From Hypomyces perniciosus (Eukaryota > Ascomycota > Sordariomycetes > Hypocreales > Hypocreaceae): a stretch of DNA of 64,000 nucleotides. Below the pieces are notes generated by a model. It ran no database searches. It saw only the letters and a program-made list of their open reading frames with translations, and was not told the origin of the DNA. The DNA is taken from NCBI GenBank assembly GCA_008477525.1, contig SPDT01000009.1, forward strand, positions 620,001 through 684,000, given 5' to 3'. A program made the translations under genes and the position numbers. This document shows positions 54,849 to 64,000 of the stretch, piece by piece. Each line of letters opens with the position of its first letter. Position 1 is the stretch's first letter.

Positions 54849-55294
54849 CAGTAGCGGCCGAAACCAGTGTCCGCTATTTGTGTATTTAGAAACTCTCTGG
54901 GCACGGACCAGACGGCTGCTGTAGCTAGTACTATAGAATGAGGCTTGTCAGGCTATTCGTTAACATTAGCCTAACAAAAGCCATTTGTGGCTTTTTAATG
55001 TTATATGTTAAGACTTTGATCTTTTTTATTCTTAAAAGTCAGAAATAGCAACTTAAAAACACAGCACTTATTGGTCTAAAACTTTTTCTATTAATACAGA
55101 GCTTAGAGCGACTTTCGGCTGTTTCTTGCCGTTCCCTTCTGTATGACAATGGCGAAATTGTTCTTATGTAGTATGTATTAGGTAAACATTAAGACGTGTT
55201 TATGGAAGTATCGGCTACAGAAATCAGAGGCATGGTCTGTGCCCAGACACTTTCTATACATACAAAATGCGGACACTTATTTCGGCCTCTACTG
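54849..55294. mobile_element. Mariner-type MITE, copy 2 (446 bp)
   Basis: Inverted termini CAGTAGCGGCCGAAACCAG at left and TTCGGCCTCTACTG at right, with TA at 54847-54848 and 55295-55296. The interior shares TGGGCACGGACCAGACGGC and CCATTTGTGGCTTTTTAATG with copy 1. It abuts the 3' end of the BTB pseudogene. Confidence 0.85.
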
Positions 55295-55297
55295 TAG

Positions 55298-55772
55298 CGC
55301 AAGAATTACAATACTGAGAGTAGAAAGAGGTGCTGCACGTGTTACATTGTATGGTGTAGCTATAACTTCCCATACTATGTTGACAAGTGCTCTTTTTCTC
55401 ACTCCCATCGGGGATCTTAAACGAGGTAAGCGAATAAAGTGGACGATCTTGCGAAACCTTAGTCGTCAAATCTTTTTCAGAGGTTGCAAGGCGAGAGGCG
55501 TCCAAAAGAAGATTTGGCTCCGCAGACACGTAATCTCCGGCGTAGGCCCATTAGCCGAAACGGATAAAGGTCTTCTCATTGATGTCTTCCCAATAGACGC
55601 AACGTACTTTGGCCTCTCTCATAGGTCCATCAATGAGATTTTCCAGGCTCTTTGAAAGTCTCGCCAGCGTGACCCTATGGATAATGGACCGCTTTTTCTG
55701 TGATCCAATGACAAATGTGAATGGCTGCGAAAGCAGGATACTGAAATGACTATTAATATCCGATGACATCAA
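55298..55772 (-). pseudogene. BTB/POZ-domain gene with in-frame stop, truncated at a MITE
   Basis: Reading from 55772: FSILLSQPFTFVIGSQKKRS, HRVTLARLSKSLENLIDGPM and REAKVRCVYWEDINEKTFIR, then FG-stop-WAYAGDYV, then SAEPNLLLDASRLATSEKDL in the same frame. The pattern 'H...S..S..L..L..G.M.E......W.D.....F..F..FAYTGDY' is the fungal BTB domain, a protein-interaction and Cul3-adaptor module. The TAA at 55551-55553 stands where a sense codon (CAA or GAA) is expected. The frame then runs to the MITE terminus at 55294, and nothing BTB-like resumes on the far side. Both breaks make it a pseudogene. Confidence 0.75.
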
Positions 55773-56410
55773 TCTGCGAAGATATAAAATATGGATGACA
55801 TTAACGAACCTCTCGCAATTTGTTTCAATATTTCTTTGGTGTTATCTGAATAACATTGCGCTTCGTTGATGTTGTGCCCCCAGAAACAAGAGCAATGGAA
55901 TGCAAGCCATACAAAAGATTTGAGTTCGGGATTCACCATCTTGTATAGGATTTCGTTAGGCAGGGCAATACTCCGCACTCATGAGATGGCTTCTGTGCAA
56001 TTTAGATTTACAGTACTCTGTACAATACCGAATACAAAGCCGCCTATATGAGCTTGCACCAGACTTTAGCAAGCTCAGCAAACTTGGTAGTGTATAACGA
56101 CACCACTTGTCTAAATAGATTTTGCCACTCTCCAATGGGCCTAGAGAAGATTAAGCGAAACAGGTCGCCAAGGTGGCTCAAATGCTGACCTCAGACTGAC
56201 GACCTTGTTATTTAAACTCGACACAGAAACATCAGTGGTTGCAGCGAGCTGAAATGCGGGAGGCCTTCTACTCCTCATTCTTCGGGCCCCGATCGCTTAT
56301 AAATCACCCGTGGGGTCTGCCTCTTGTCAACTTACCGCTCCTTGAAGCTTATCATCCTAGTTCAACTGCCACAGCACATCTCCAAACCAATCAGTCTTCA
56401 TCAACACACA
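55773..56410. other. Upstream region of BTB and dynamin remnants
   Basis: GCTTATAAATCACCC at 56297 looks like a TATA box for the dynamin remnant, followed by an ACACACAATG start context. No other gene. Confidence 0.4.
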
Positions 56411-56867
56411 ATGTCCGTAGTAATCAATAATCAGCACTCTAACGTGCTAACCAGTCCCCATCGACTCCGCAAGATCGAAGTCCTACGGGAGAAGAATATC
56501 GGCAAGTACCTGCCGCTCTTATAGCTTGTGGTCGTTTGCGACTAGAGCTTAGGGAAATCGCCTTTGTTGGAGAGCCTGACAGGTTTACCGTTTCCTCGCG
56601 GTCAGGAGCTCTGCACCTGGTACGCAACTAAGATTAGTCATCGTCGTGAAGAGCATTTGCACATCAACATCAGCATCATCCCTGGACCCCATGCATTGTC
56701 AACAGGAGAGAAGCACCTAAAAATGTACCGTATACAGGTACAATCAACCGCGCAGCTCAATGCTGAGTTCCCAAGTATTTTGGAGAGGGTAAGCTGTCTG
56801 CATGCTAGACCTGAGTCAGAACTAATAAGAATATATATCACAGGTTAACACACGGATGGGTATTTGA
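56411..56867 (+). pseudogene. Dynamin-like GTPase, 5' fragment with stops in the P-loop
   Basis: The frame from ATG 56411 reads SPHRLRKIEVLREKNIGKYL and continues in one frame through TAG at 56522-56524 and TAG at 56543-56545 to LLESLTGLPFPRGQELCTWY, then HINISIIPGPHA, then AEFPSILER. A 55-nt intron follows (56789-56843, GTAAGC...CACAG), then VNTRMGI and a stop. In dynamin family proteins of fungi the G1 motif is G-D-Q-S-S-G-K-S-S. Here it is C-D-stop-S-L-G-K-S-P, so Gly and Gln are lost, and the second stop falls in it. The first stop replaces Gln in 'LPQLVVVGDQ'. Both stops are CAG>TAG. The rest of the GTPase domain is missing. These genes are common in fungal accessory regions. Confidence 0.8.
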
Positions 56868-56897
56868 ACAAGCAAAAACTCATCTGGTAACAAGACC

Positions 56898-57096
56898 TGT
56901 TGCGACAGGTCTCAGTTATCCCTTCAGTTATCCCTTGACTTGTGTCGGCCCTAATCTATTATCGCCGCCGACCTCTGTGTATTTAAACAGCAGTTATTTC
57001 GCTCATTTAATTAAGAAACAAGATTCTTCAATTGCTCAATTCCAGAGCTATCCTTGTGCTCGTCGCCTGCTACCAATTGATCGCTGTTGTGTGACA
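56898..57096 (+). repeat. Solo LTR, family B, TSD AGACC
   Basis: 199-bp copy from TGTTGCGACAGGTCTC to GCTGTTGTGTGACA, flanked by AGACC at 56893-56897 and 57097-57101. Reverse complement of the copy at 875-1071 with high similarity. Confidence 0.9.
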
Positions 57097-57101
57097 AGAC
57101 C

Positions 57102-57994
57102 TCTACTGAAGATATCCTAAAAATCAAGAAATGCGGTCCTTGCAGCCATTAGGCGCCGAGCCCGCGAACAACCGGAAGTTGGACGAATCGAAGAGGGCAG
57201 GCAAAGTCGTGACAATGGGAGACGGGCAAGGCGATGCTTCAGTGGTTATCGAAGTTGTTAAATAAGTCTAGCGACGAGATGAGAGAACTGAAAGAAAGGT
57301 CATTGAGCAAAGCAGTACGATTAGCAAACAGGAAGATCCGGGAACTATACATACAAGTGGGAGAGACACAACGAGAGCTCCGAGACAACAAGGTGGAACT
57401 TTGTTAGGTTCGGGAACAACTGGAAACTATCACCGACGCAAGGACTAGGCCCCTACCTCAAAGCAGCTCGGACTTCATGCGCCAATAATGCACGAACTTC
57501 GCCTGGCGGTCAGCCGAGCAACATACGGACACTTCCATTTGTCAACTATAACACCGTCAAACCCCGGGTGACATGCTCTATTGCACTATCGGCGCGTCGA
57601 TGGTGGAAGATGTGGAGAGCTGATAGGTCACCGCAATCCGAGGCATGATTCAGCTGTCTTCCATGCGGCCCGCAATACCTGCTTTATTTTGAACTACAGT
57701 TTAAGGTGATATCGAGCCCGGATCTTCAGTTAACTTCAAGAAATAAAACTCCGATACACTTTTCCCATGATTGCTGTCTGACGATTGCAAGTGTCCTAGA
57801 GCGAAACGAATTGTAGAAAGCATGGATGTCAAGCATTGGCTTTCTGTTAGAAACACTATAATATTGCACATCTTATATCAATGGTTCAGTCATTCTTTAA
57901 CAGCCCCCATGCGCTCGCCAAACTTCTCCTTTAGAAATGCAATGACCTGCTCATTCCCCCGAAAATGACCTAGCCGAGCTGGACTGCCCTCTAC
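57102..57994. other. Possible gag-like remnant, otherwise nothing
   Basis: After the LTR, ATGCGGTCCTTGCAGCC at about 57131 opens a frame with stops that contains ERSLSKAVRLANRKIRELYI and QVGETQRELRDNKVELC (57290-57405). These coiled-coil-like pieces could be gag of the same retroelement, but the perfect target duplication argues that the LTR itself is solo. Not called as a gene. Confidence 0.35.
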
Positions 57995-58281
57995 TATCAA
58001 TCACAGATCAACAGTATGAGGGCTCATTTGATGAATTGAAAATGATGGAATTCGACACTCTTGCTGATCCCGAGTTAGGTGGGAAAAGCTGCTGCTTAAA
58101 TACATGAAATCTTGCTAACTAATTGATCATGACCATCCGGATCTAGGAAATCTAGCTGTCATTGATATCGTCATTGACTTACGGATCCGGCTGTTATTGC
58201 AAGCTAGTTGGGAATCAAGCAATGTTTGTTGGAATGAAGAAATGTGCCGTGATTTGGAACTATCCGTTACTGAGGTTGACA
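57995..58281 (+). repeat. LTR family A copy, long subfamily
   Basis: 287 bp from TATCAATCACAGATCAACAG to GAGGTTGACA. Nearly the same as 28418-28729, including TTACGGATCCGGCTGTTATT. No matching 5-bp duplication was found (TCTAC versus GCATT). Confidence 0.8.
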
Positions 58282-58844
58282 GCATTTACACTTTCTTTTA
58301 GCTCGGTCAATGCCGTCGAAAATGTTCAGCTTGAGGGTGCGAAAAAGGCAACTTGCTAAGCCTTTTCTGATAAGAATGCTACAAAGGCAGTCGGTCGCCC
58401 CTTTGGAACAGACTTGATTTTCCTTCGTGGAGGCAGAGATGTTAAGGTTCTCTCCCTTCGCTGTAAATCAGCCTAAGTTAGTTTATCCAGGCCATCACCT
58501 AGGTTGGTTTATAGGTGTTTATATACCTTTTTTTTGATATAGTTATTTGTATATAGATAGCAAATAATATATTATGCAGAGGGCATTTATATTTGAACCG
58601 GATCCTAATTTCTTTATCTATTGGAATAAGAGCAGAGGGGGCAGGTTAATTACTAGAGTCGGCAGATGTGCTTGGGCTTTGCATCAACATACGTGGTTGA
58701 GTGGGGTCACGTAACCCACCTATTCCTGAGGCGGAAACCACACCTTCCTGTGTTGGATCCTCAAGGAGGAAAATTACTATAATATCATTATAATTATAAT
58801 AATATTTACCCTATTTAGTATTCTCCTTAACCTCTCTGCTAATT
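58282..58844. other. No supportable gene
   Basis: AT-rich, with a TATAATATCATTATAATTATAA stretch near 58780 just upstream of the LINE fragment. Confidence 0.4.
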
Positions 58845-60017
58845 CCCTCCCCGGCTGCCACAAACCAGACTTCAGCGCACCGCCGCCCTGGTTGGCAGAA
58901 CCGTCAGACCCACACTCTTCGCCAAAAAGTCCCCATACGTTCTCCCCGGTCCTGACCTAAGAGGCATGGACAAACCAACTGCAGCAAGGAAACACCTGGA
59001 AATGGTCGAGTCCCTCCCCCCCCCACTCAATCCTAGCCTACTCCGATGGGTCCCAAATCGGAGGGAACACGGGCTGGGGAGCGGTCGCTTACCACAGAGC
59101 AAGAGCAACCACAGACACTGGACGCCTCAACAACGCAGAGGTCTACGACGCGGAGGCACAGGGCGCCCTGAAGGCCATGGAGCTGGTGGCTAGACGCGTA
59201 GAGGAAGACCGCACGATTCAAACAGCCTTCTTCTTCCTGGATAACTCGTCGGTTGTCGACGGGCTGCTTGGCAAGCCCCCCCTTTCCATGCATATGCTTC
59301 CAGAAACTAGCACAGAGCATCTCGCCCTGCAGGACCTTCGTCTCGTGGGTTCCAGGACATGAGGACATCATGGGCAACGAACAAGCCGACCGTTTGGCTA
59401 AACAAGGCGCGGCCCTCCCCGCCGCGCCACAGAACTGGGCTACGATCACACATATCAGAAGATGGACCAAAGAAGAAGTTGCGGAGGTAAGGGAGCGAGG
59501 TTGGCTCAGCAAGACCCCGGAAGGCTACGAACGATGGGGACTCGGGGCCCCAGCTTCCCCCCCGGAACTCAAACTCCCACGCCCCATCCTCCACAGGCTT
59601 CTGGCGGAAAGATCGGGACATGGGGACTTCCAGGAATACCACGAACGCTTCGGGCACGACAGAGAGTCTATCTGCAAGTGCGGCGAACCAAGGAGACAAG
59701 GCCACTTTGCGGAATGCAGAATGGTCAGGCCCTTCCTTCCAGACATCCCCCCAGGAGAGACCCCCCTCTCTTACCTACTCGGACCTACAGGAAGCAAGGC
59801 CTTCCAGAAACTAGTGGAGGAAGCGGACCCTTATGGTCCTCCCCCGGCGGAAACAGACTGACACCACCCATATTGACCCTTTTTCCTTTGTAAATTGAAA
59901 CTCAGCGAACAGCGGCGCAAGCCGCCGGCTCCTGACGTCCTGTTGCCCACAAGGGATTTGTGTAACTAGTTTACTTAGTGGACGTAAATAATAAAACAAA
60001 CAAACAAACAAACAAAC
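58845..60017 (+). mobile_element. LINE 3' fragment: RNase H, zinc-finger tail and CAAA-repeat end
   Basis: Three frames give one RNase H. YSDGSQIGGNTGWGAVAYH holds the first Asp, AEVYDAEAQGALKAMELVA the Glu, and FFFLDNSSVVDGLL the second Asp. After a shift at about 59345, WVPGHEDIMGNEQADRLAKQ gives the last Asp, to 59861. All four D-E-D-D residues are present, but frameshifts near 59030 and 59345 break the reading. The tail LLAERSGHGDFQEYHERFGH, then CKCGEPRRQGHFAEC, is the cysteine motif that ends fungal LINE ORF2 proteins. The fragment ends in (CAAA)n at about 59993-60017, the tail expected at a LINE 3' end. It is 5'-truncated near 58845. Confidence 0.85.
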
Positions 60018-61003
60018 CTCTCTGCTACATAATACATATAAACCTATATACCTTAGTTTATTTATTAGAAATTAGCCCAAATCGTTACAGGTAGCTTAGG
60101 GATTTGAGGCTTAATTAAAAGGCAAAGTCCTTTTAGTTAATTACTAAAATCTATACTTTTATACAGCTAAAAGCCCCTATAACGAAATACGAAGTGCGGA
60201 GTATATCCATAAAGTATGGTACAATGGAATAAAGCCCTTGCGCGCGCAGTAATCCAAATATAGTTAGCTACATGACGTGACTGGACGAATTAGGTCTTAG
60301 TCATCGTGTTTCACACTACGGGGTACTCCATACGAAGTACAGAGCTATGTCACCCTAGGCCAGAGTACTTCATTTAATCTATGTGTATAGAGTCCTCCGT
60401 ATATAACTGTATAGACCTGTCAGCGCTGGGGGTTGCGTTGCTGTACTATAGAGCCCATTATTTAGATATATACTCTGTATGTAAGTGTCGTACTGATTCG
60501 GATGTTGGCTGTGGCGATGTATTGGAATTTTAGGCAATAGCTGTCTTTAAATTTACCTTTTGATTTTAAGCGTACACCCTCAAGTAGCGCTGGCGACTAA
60601 TCGAATATATTTATTTGCGTAGTACATGTATATGGGCTAAGATCCCTTATCCTCCCGCCTAGTATTACTATTATTGCTATCCCCGTATCCCTGTCAAGGG
60701 GCCATTAGTGCAGGCAAAGCTGGCAAGACAATGCCTGATTTGCTGTTTGTTGCTTGCTATCCCTCTTTCATAAACACCACTGCCACCGGGAGCTATGCAA
60801 CGTAATCGCCGGCTATTTGTACTTAAGAGGAAACTCGGAGTATTAATGATGCCCATCCTTGCAACTGACCCAGTCAACCCCCCCGGAGCAGCCCAGGAGC
60901 CGTAGCATTGGGTATATAATGTCAAACAGGGACTAATTATAGTGCCTGGTAGACTCGCAACTTTTCACCACTCGAGTCCATTATATTGGCCAAAAACATC
61001 ATT
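60018..61003. other. Upstream region of the GT34 gene
   Basis: AT-rich, with TATA-like GGGTATATAATG at 60909-60920, about 90 bp before the GT34 start. No gene seen. Confidence 0.5.
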
Positions 61004-62101
61004 ATGCTGCGCCGCCTAGCCTTCATCCTCCTCTTGCCAGCACTCTTGCTTCTGTATCGCCTCTACTTCGCCCTGGACGCCGTTGACATTGCGTATGGCG
61101 CGAGCGGTCCAGCCGCTTGGCCTTATGAGCACGACCCAGCCCCTTTGGCCCTTCGGCCTCATAAAAGCCTGAACCACTCCACTATCTTCCCTCATGGTGA
61201 CAGCCATTGCCTGCCGACGCTCCGGCGCGGGTTTCATGCGAAGGCAAACTCGATACGGTCGTTATGCCAGAGATCGACCAACTTTGTCTCCGCCCGGGCC
61301 CGCATAGCTACGCTCACGGCGCATTTCGGGCCTCCTAAGGACTATTACAAGTCCGCGCTGCGCTCCCACGCCACACACACCGTGATCCATGACACGAGGC
61401 TCCATGTGCTGTGCTCGGAAATCGTCGATGATCTCTGGAATAAGCCGGCGTTCATTCTCTCCGTCCTTCTCAACGAAATGACTAAGAACCCCGTGGACCG
61501 CCTGGAGTGGATCTTTTGGGCGGACCGTGACACGATTATCCTAGATCAATGCCGCTCCATCAGCAGCTTTCTCCCCTTGGCAACCCCGGATCTTAAGGAA
61601 AAACCAAATCCTCGCGACGAGATCCACCTCCTCGCGACGAATGATTGGAACGGCCTCAATAACGGCGTCTTCCTGTTGCGCGTGAACCGCTGGGCGGTTG
61701 ACCTGTTCAACGATATCCTTGCCTTCCGGCATTTTAAACCCGACATCGATCTGCCGTTTACTGAACAAAGCGCCATGGAAAAGGTAATGAACGAGCCTCA
61801 ATTCAGAGATAATGTTCGAATCGTCCCACAAGAATGGTTCAACACATACCCGAGTGGTGAAGCTAGCGAGTTCCGTGATAAGGAGACGGAGGAAGGTCTT
61901 AAGAGGTACCATGCTCGCCGAGGGGACTTCCTGGTGCACTTTGCTGGTATGAGAGATAAGGACAAGTCTATCCGTGAGTGGATAGACATTTTGGATAACA
62001 TGGACAACAAATGGGAAGGAAAGACGATTCAGAGAAATGTCACTGATGACGTTAATAAGTTTTGGAAAGAGCTTTGGGTGAAAGAAGGAGTCTCTGATTA
62101 G
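61004..62101 (+). CDS. GT34 (galactosyl/mannosyltransferase GMA12/MNN10-type) glycosyltransferase
   Basis: 365 aa from the ATG at 61004; the frame is open 6 codons upstream without ATG. A membrane anchor at residues ~5-23 (LAFILLLPALLLLYRLYF) gives a type II Golgi topology. The stem is Pro/His-rich. RLEWIFWADRDTIILD (~166-181) contains the D-x-D motif (D174-R-D176) that binds UDP- or GDP-sugar with Mn2+. LLATNDWNGLNNGVFLLRVN is the downstream GT34 signature (N-D-W...N-x-G). FLVHFAGMRDKDKSIREWID is the C-terminal H-F-A-G motif. The pattern is that of GMA12/MNN10/MNN11 enzymes, which add alpha-linked galactose or mannose to glycans in the Golgi. The gene has no intron and higher GC than its neighbours. 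All motifs are present, so it should be functional. Confidence 0.9.
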   Translation: MLRRLAFILLLPALLLLYRLYFALDAVDIAYGASGPAAWPYEHDPAPLALRPHKSLNHSTIFPHGDSHCLPTLRRGFHAKANSIRSLCQRSTNFVSARARIATLTAHFGPPKDYYKSALRSHATHTVIHDTRLHVLCSEIVDDLWNKPAFILSVLLNEMTKNPVDRLEWIFWADRDTIILDQCRSISSFLPLATPDLKEKPNPRDEIHLLATNDWNGLNNGVFLLRVNRWAVDLFNDILAFRHFKPDIDLPFTEQSAMEKVMNEPQFRDNVRIVPQEWFNTYPSGEASEFRDKETEEGLKRYHARRGDFLVHFAGMRDKDKSIREWIDILDNMDNKWEGKTIQRNVTDDVNKFWKELWVKEGVSD

Positions 62102-62596
62102 GTTTATGAGGATTCAGGAGTTTTAGGACACGCTACGCTTAGCTGTATCTTACGCAATAGACTATTCTGGGCTAGCCTTTTATAGGCATAAATTAATAAG
62201 GGGCTGTAGAATTGTCTATCTAAGATTAGGGGACAAGGGAGGAAAGGGGGTTGCTCTTTAGTTATAGACATACTGTCAAATCTAGCCGTTGAGTATAATA
62301 GTGATACGCGAGGAATCCTCTCAATTAAGGCTATCTCAAACTAAGAAAAGGAAGTACAGGGCTGAAGAGCCCTCCTTAATAGTATAGGGAATTATACTGG
62401 AGATACAGCCCTAGTTGAAGCATATAATAAAAAGAGTAATATCCGAATATAAATACTGCAATATACCCCCTAGCTCAAGCTATATAATAGCCTGAAACGA
62501 TTCTTTATATATATATTATAGGAATTGCTTTTTGGATTTTTTAAATAAAAAAAGTATAATAGTTTAAAAAGTATATTGAATTAATATCCCCCCACG
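62102..62596. other. GT34 3' flank, AT-rich
   Basis: Very AT-rich, with TTTATATATATATTATAGG near 62505. No gene. Likely old repeat debris before the LINE fragment. Confidence 0.45.
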
Positions 62597-62700
62597 TGAT
62601 CCCCGGGCCGGACCTAAGGGGCAAGGGCAAAACAGCAGCGGCAAAAAGACACCTAGAGATACTAGAGTCCCTCCCTCCCTCTACGATCGTAGCGTACTCC
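62597..62700 (+). mobile_element. LINE RNase H fragment cut at an LTR
   Basis: The frame reads PGPDLRGKGKTAAAKRHLEI, then LESLPPSTIVAYS. It parallels PGPDLRGMDKPTAARKHLEM in the LINE at 58845-60017. The match stops at TACTCC, exactly where Y-S-D-G-S continues in the other copy, and the family C LTR begins at the next base. Confidence 0.8.
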
Positions 62701-62937
62701 TGTTGGAAAAACCAGTTACGTAGTCAGCTTGTTCACATCACAAAGATAGGGCGCCAGAATTCCACTCAATTGCCCCATGTGCTCTCTGTGTCCCCTCCAT
62801 CTTCATTGGATTCTCTTCCCGCCATTTTATCATAGAAGCAGAACGCCGCGTGTTCTGTTTCACCTCACGTCAGATCATAGGTTCCCTTGCATACACATTT
62901 TTGCTTATTCCAACAACTAGACCGACGTTATCCGACA
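62701..62937 (-). repeat. LTR family C, second copy
   Basis: 237 bp from TGTTGGAAAAACCAGTTACG to GACGTTATCCGACA, reverse complement of 49434-49672. The left side joins the LINE fragment; the right side does not continue the LINE, and no 5-bp duplication is visible (ACTCC versus GAAGG). Either one flank is lost or internal element sequence follows. Confidence 0.8.
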
Positions 62938-64000
62938 GAAGGCACAAGTTGTGTCTGATGCGATAAGATCGCGGGTGATCGGATCTTGCCGGGACTGAGA
63001 ACTAGAGTGGGTTACCCTCCACAGATACTGTGGAGGGTTACTGCATATGTAGGCATTGAGGTCAAAATTCGAAGTTCATTCGTGTAATTCGAACTAATGC
63101 AAAACGGAAGCCAAGGCACCTCTATATTTAGTGCTGTAGCGGGGGGCACAGTGGGGCTCCAGTCAAACTGTGATCCCGTGCATGGGTTCCCCGCACTTCG
63201 TAGTCACGCAATCACGTATCACTCCGTATTGATTCAAAGTACGAGTATTTTGTTAACCCCGGCGAGCCCAACACTGTTCAAGGAAAGCGTAGGGATGATA
63301 CATGTTCAACAGACCCTGCGGCCACACAGGTGTTTCCTCGAAGTGCCGTTGTTGATTACTACTTGACGCGTTTCGGTTTGTCGGCGTATACCATTCTCGG
63401 GCAAGCCGTTCGAGGGGTGCTTCAATCACCTATCCAGCCAAGATCCCAGAAGCGGGTTTCCGGGTCAACATCAAGATCCCAACGCGTTCTGAAGGCTAAG
63501 ATCATCGGTATGACCGGTATCATCTAGACGGGCGAGAGCGGATCGATCTGCGCGAACAATCATACTCTCATAGGGAGACTGTGGAGAAGTAAACGAGCCT
63601 GTTAACTGCGTTTAAAATGGAGGAATAACGTGCCTGCAGATACCTAACAGTTCACCCGCATCTGACCCGCATTTGGAACGAACTCATGCTCATCGTAAGC
63701 TTCGGACTCATCCAGTGTGAAATAACAGCTCCACCAACAGCAGGCTTTCCATCAAGCCCCGAATATTTCCCGGGTAACATACCACAGCTCTTGCAGACAG
63801 TGGGGGCACCCTCCGTAGAACAGATAAATGGAGAGAGATCCGTATCGGATCTCTAAAACGCAAATGGTTTGTTTGTCGATGCGGCCACAGTGTGTAGTCA
63901 ATTCCCCGCTACGATTTCGCACTCGTTGTACAAACGAGGTTAGTGTGCTTCAGCGACAAGAATCAACATCACGATGCCCGAAACCGAGCTAGACGAACAC
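62938..64000. other. No supportable gene
   Basis: Frames at 63097-63366 and 63330-63527 have no recognised motif. TACCCTCCACAGATACTGTGGAGGGT near 63013-63040 is a short perfect inverted repeat that could form a hairpin. Confidence 0.4.

Noticed and set aside
59033..59512. 159-codon minus frame
   Set aside because: Antisense of the RNase H region, which shows all four catalytic acids on the plus strand.

Overview
The window looks like an accessory, repeat-rich region of a filamentous ascomycete, most likely a Eurotiomycete (Aspergillus/Penicillium-like). The reasons are short GT-AG introns of 42-100 nt with CTAAC/CTGAC branch sites, no operons, a fungal gene repertoire (bZIP, GH18 chitinase, GT34 transferase, ferric reductase, DUF3723, F-box, RING) and fungal transposon families (Tad-type LINE, pogo/Fot1, Tc1/mariner-type MITEs, solo LTRs). 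Everything here is read by eye; no database search was run.

Layout. 0-7.3 kb: a solo LTR and a decayed LINE reverse transcriptase, a secreted protein gene (minus), a decayed PD-(D/E)XK nuclease-like gene and a small two-exon bZIP gene. 7.3-12 kb: no supportable gene. 12-18.2 kb: a PD-(D/E)XK-like protein gene convergent with a kinase-like gene, then an F-box gene. 18.2-21.4 kb: a nearly full-length but dead Tad-like LINE (minus). 22-27.5 kb: a solo LTR, a minisatellite and a 3.4 kb terminal-inverted-repeat element with a large central palindrome and two convergent reading frames. 27.6-28.9 kb: a pogo-type transposase fragment split by a solo LTR. 29.5-36.4 kb: the most coherent gene block, made of a DUF3723/ParB-like protein gene (3 exons, 845 aa), a divergently transcribed pseudokinase gene (4 exons, 351 aa) and a ferric reductase gene (4 exons, 610 aa). 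37-47 kb: solo LTRs, a 2.2 kb TA-flanked TIR element, a 437-aa acidic protein gene, two MITEs and a mariner transposase remnant. 47.6-54.3 kb: chitinase, RING-finger and TPR genes among LTRs and MITE fragments. 54.8-57.1 kb: a BTB gene broken by a stop and abutted by a MITE, and a dynamin-like GTPase pseudogene with stops in its P-loop. 58-64 kb: LINE 3' fragments, a GT34 glycosyltransferase gene and another LTR.

How the parts fit together. DUF3723 plus ferric reductase within 5 kb, surrounded by a TPR gene and dense mobile-element debris, is the kind of cargo described for Starship giant transposons of Pezizomycotina. No DUF3435 'captain' recombinase is visible in the window, so this stays an inference. 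Several pseudogenes carry stops of the CAG>TAG or TGG>TGA kind, consistent with RIP-like C-to-T decay. Four copies of one ~225-310 bp LTR family and two of another keep perfect 5-bp target duplications, so retrotransposon activity here was substantial and partly recent. The 9-mer TACGGAGTA/TACTCCGTA occurs at least 12 times, far above chance.
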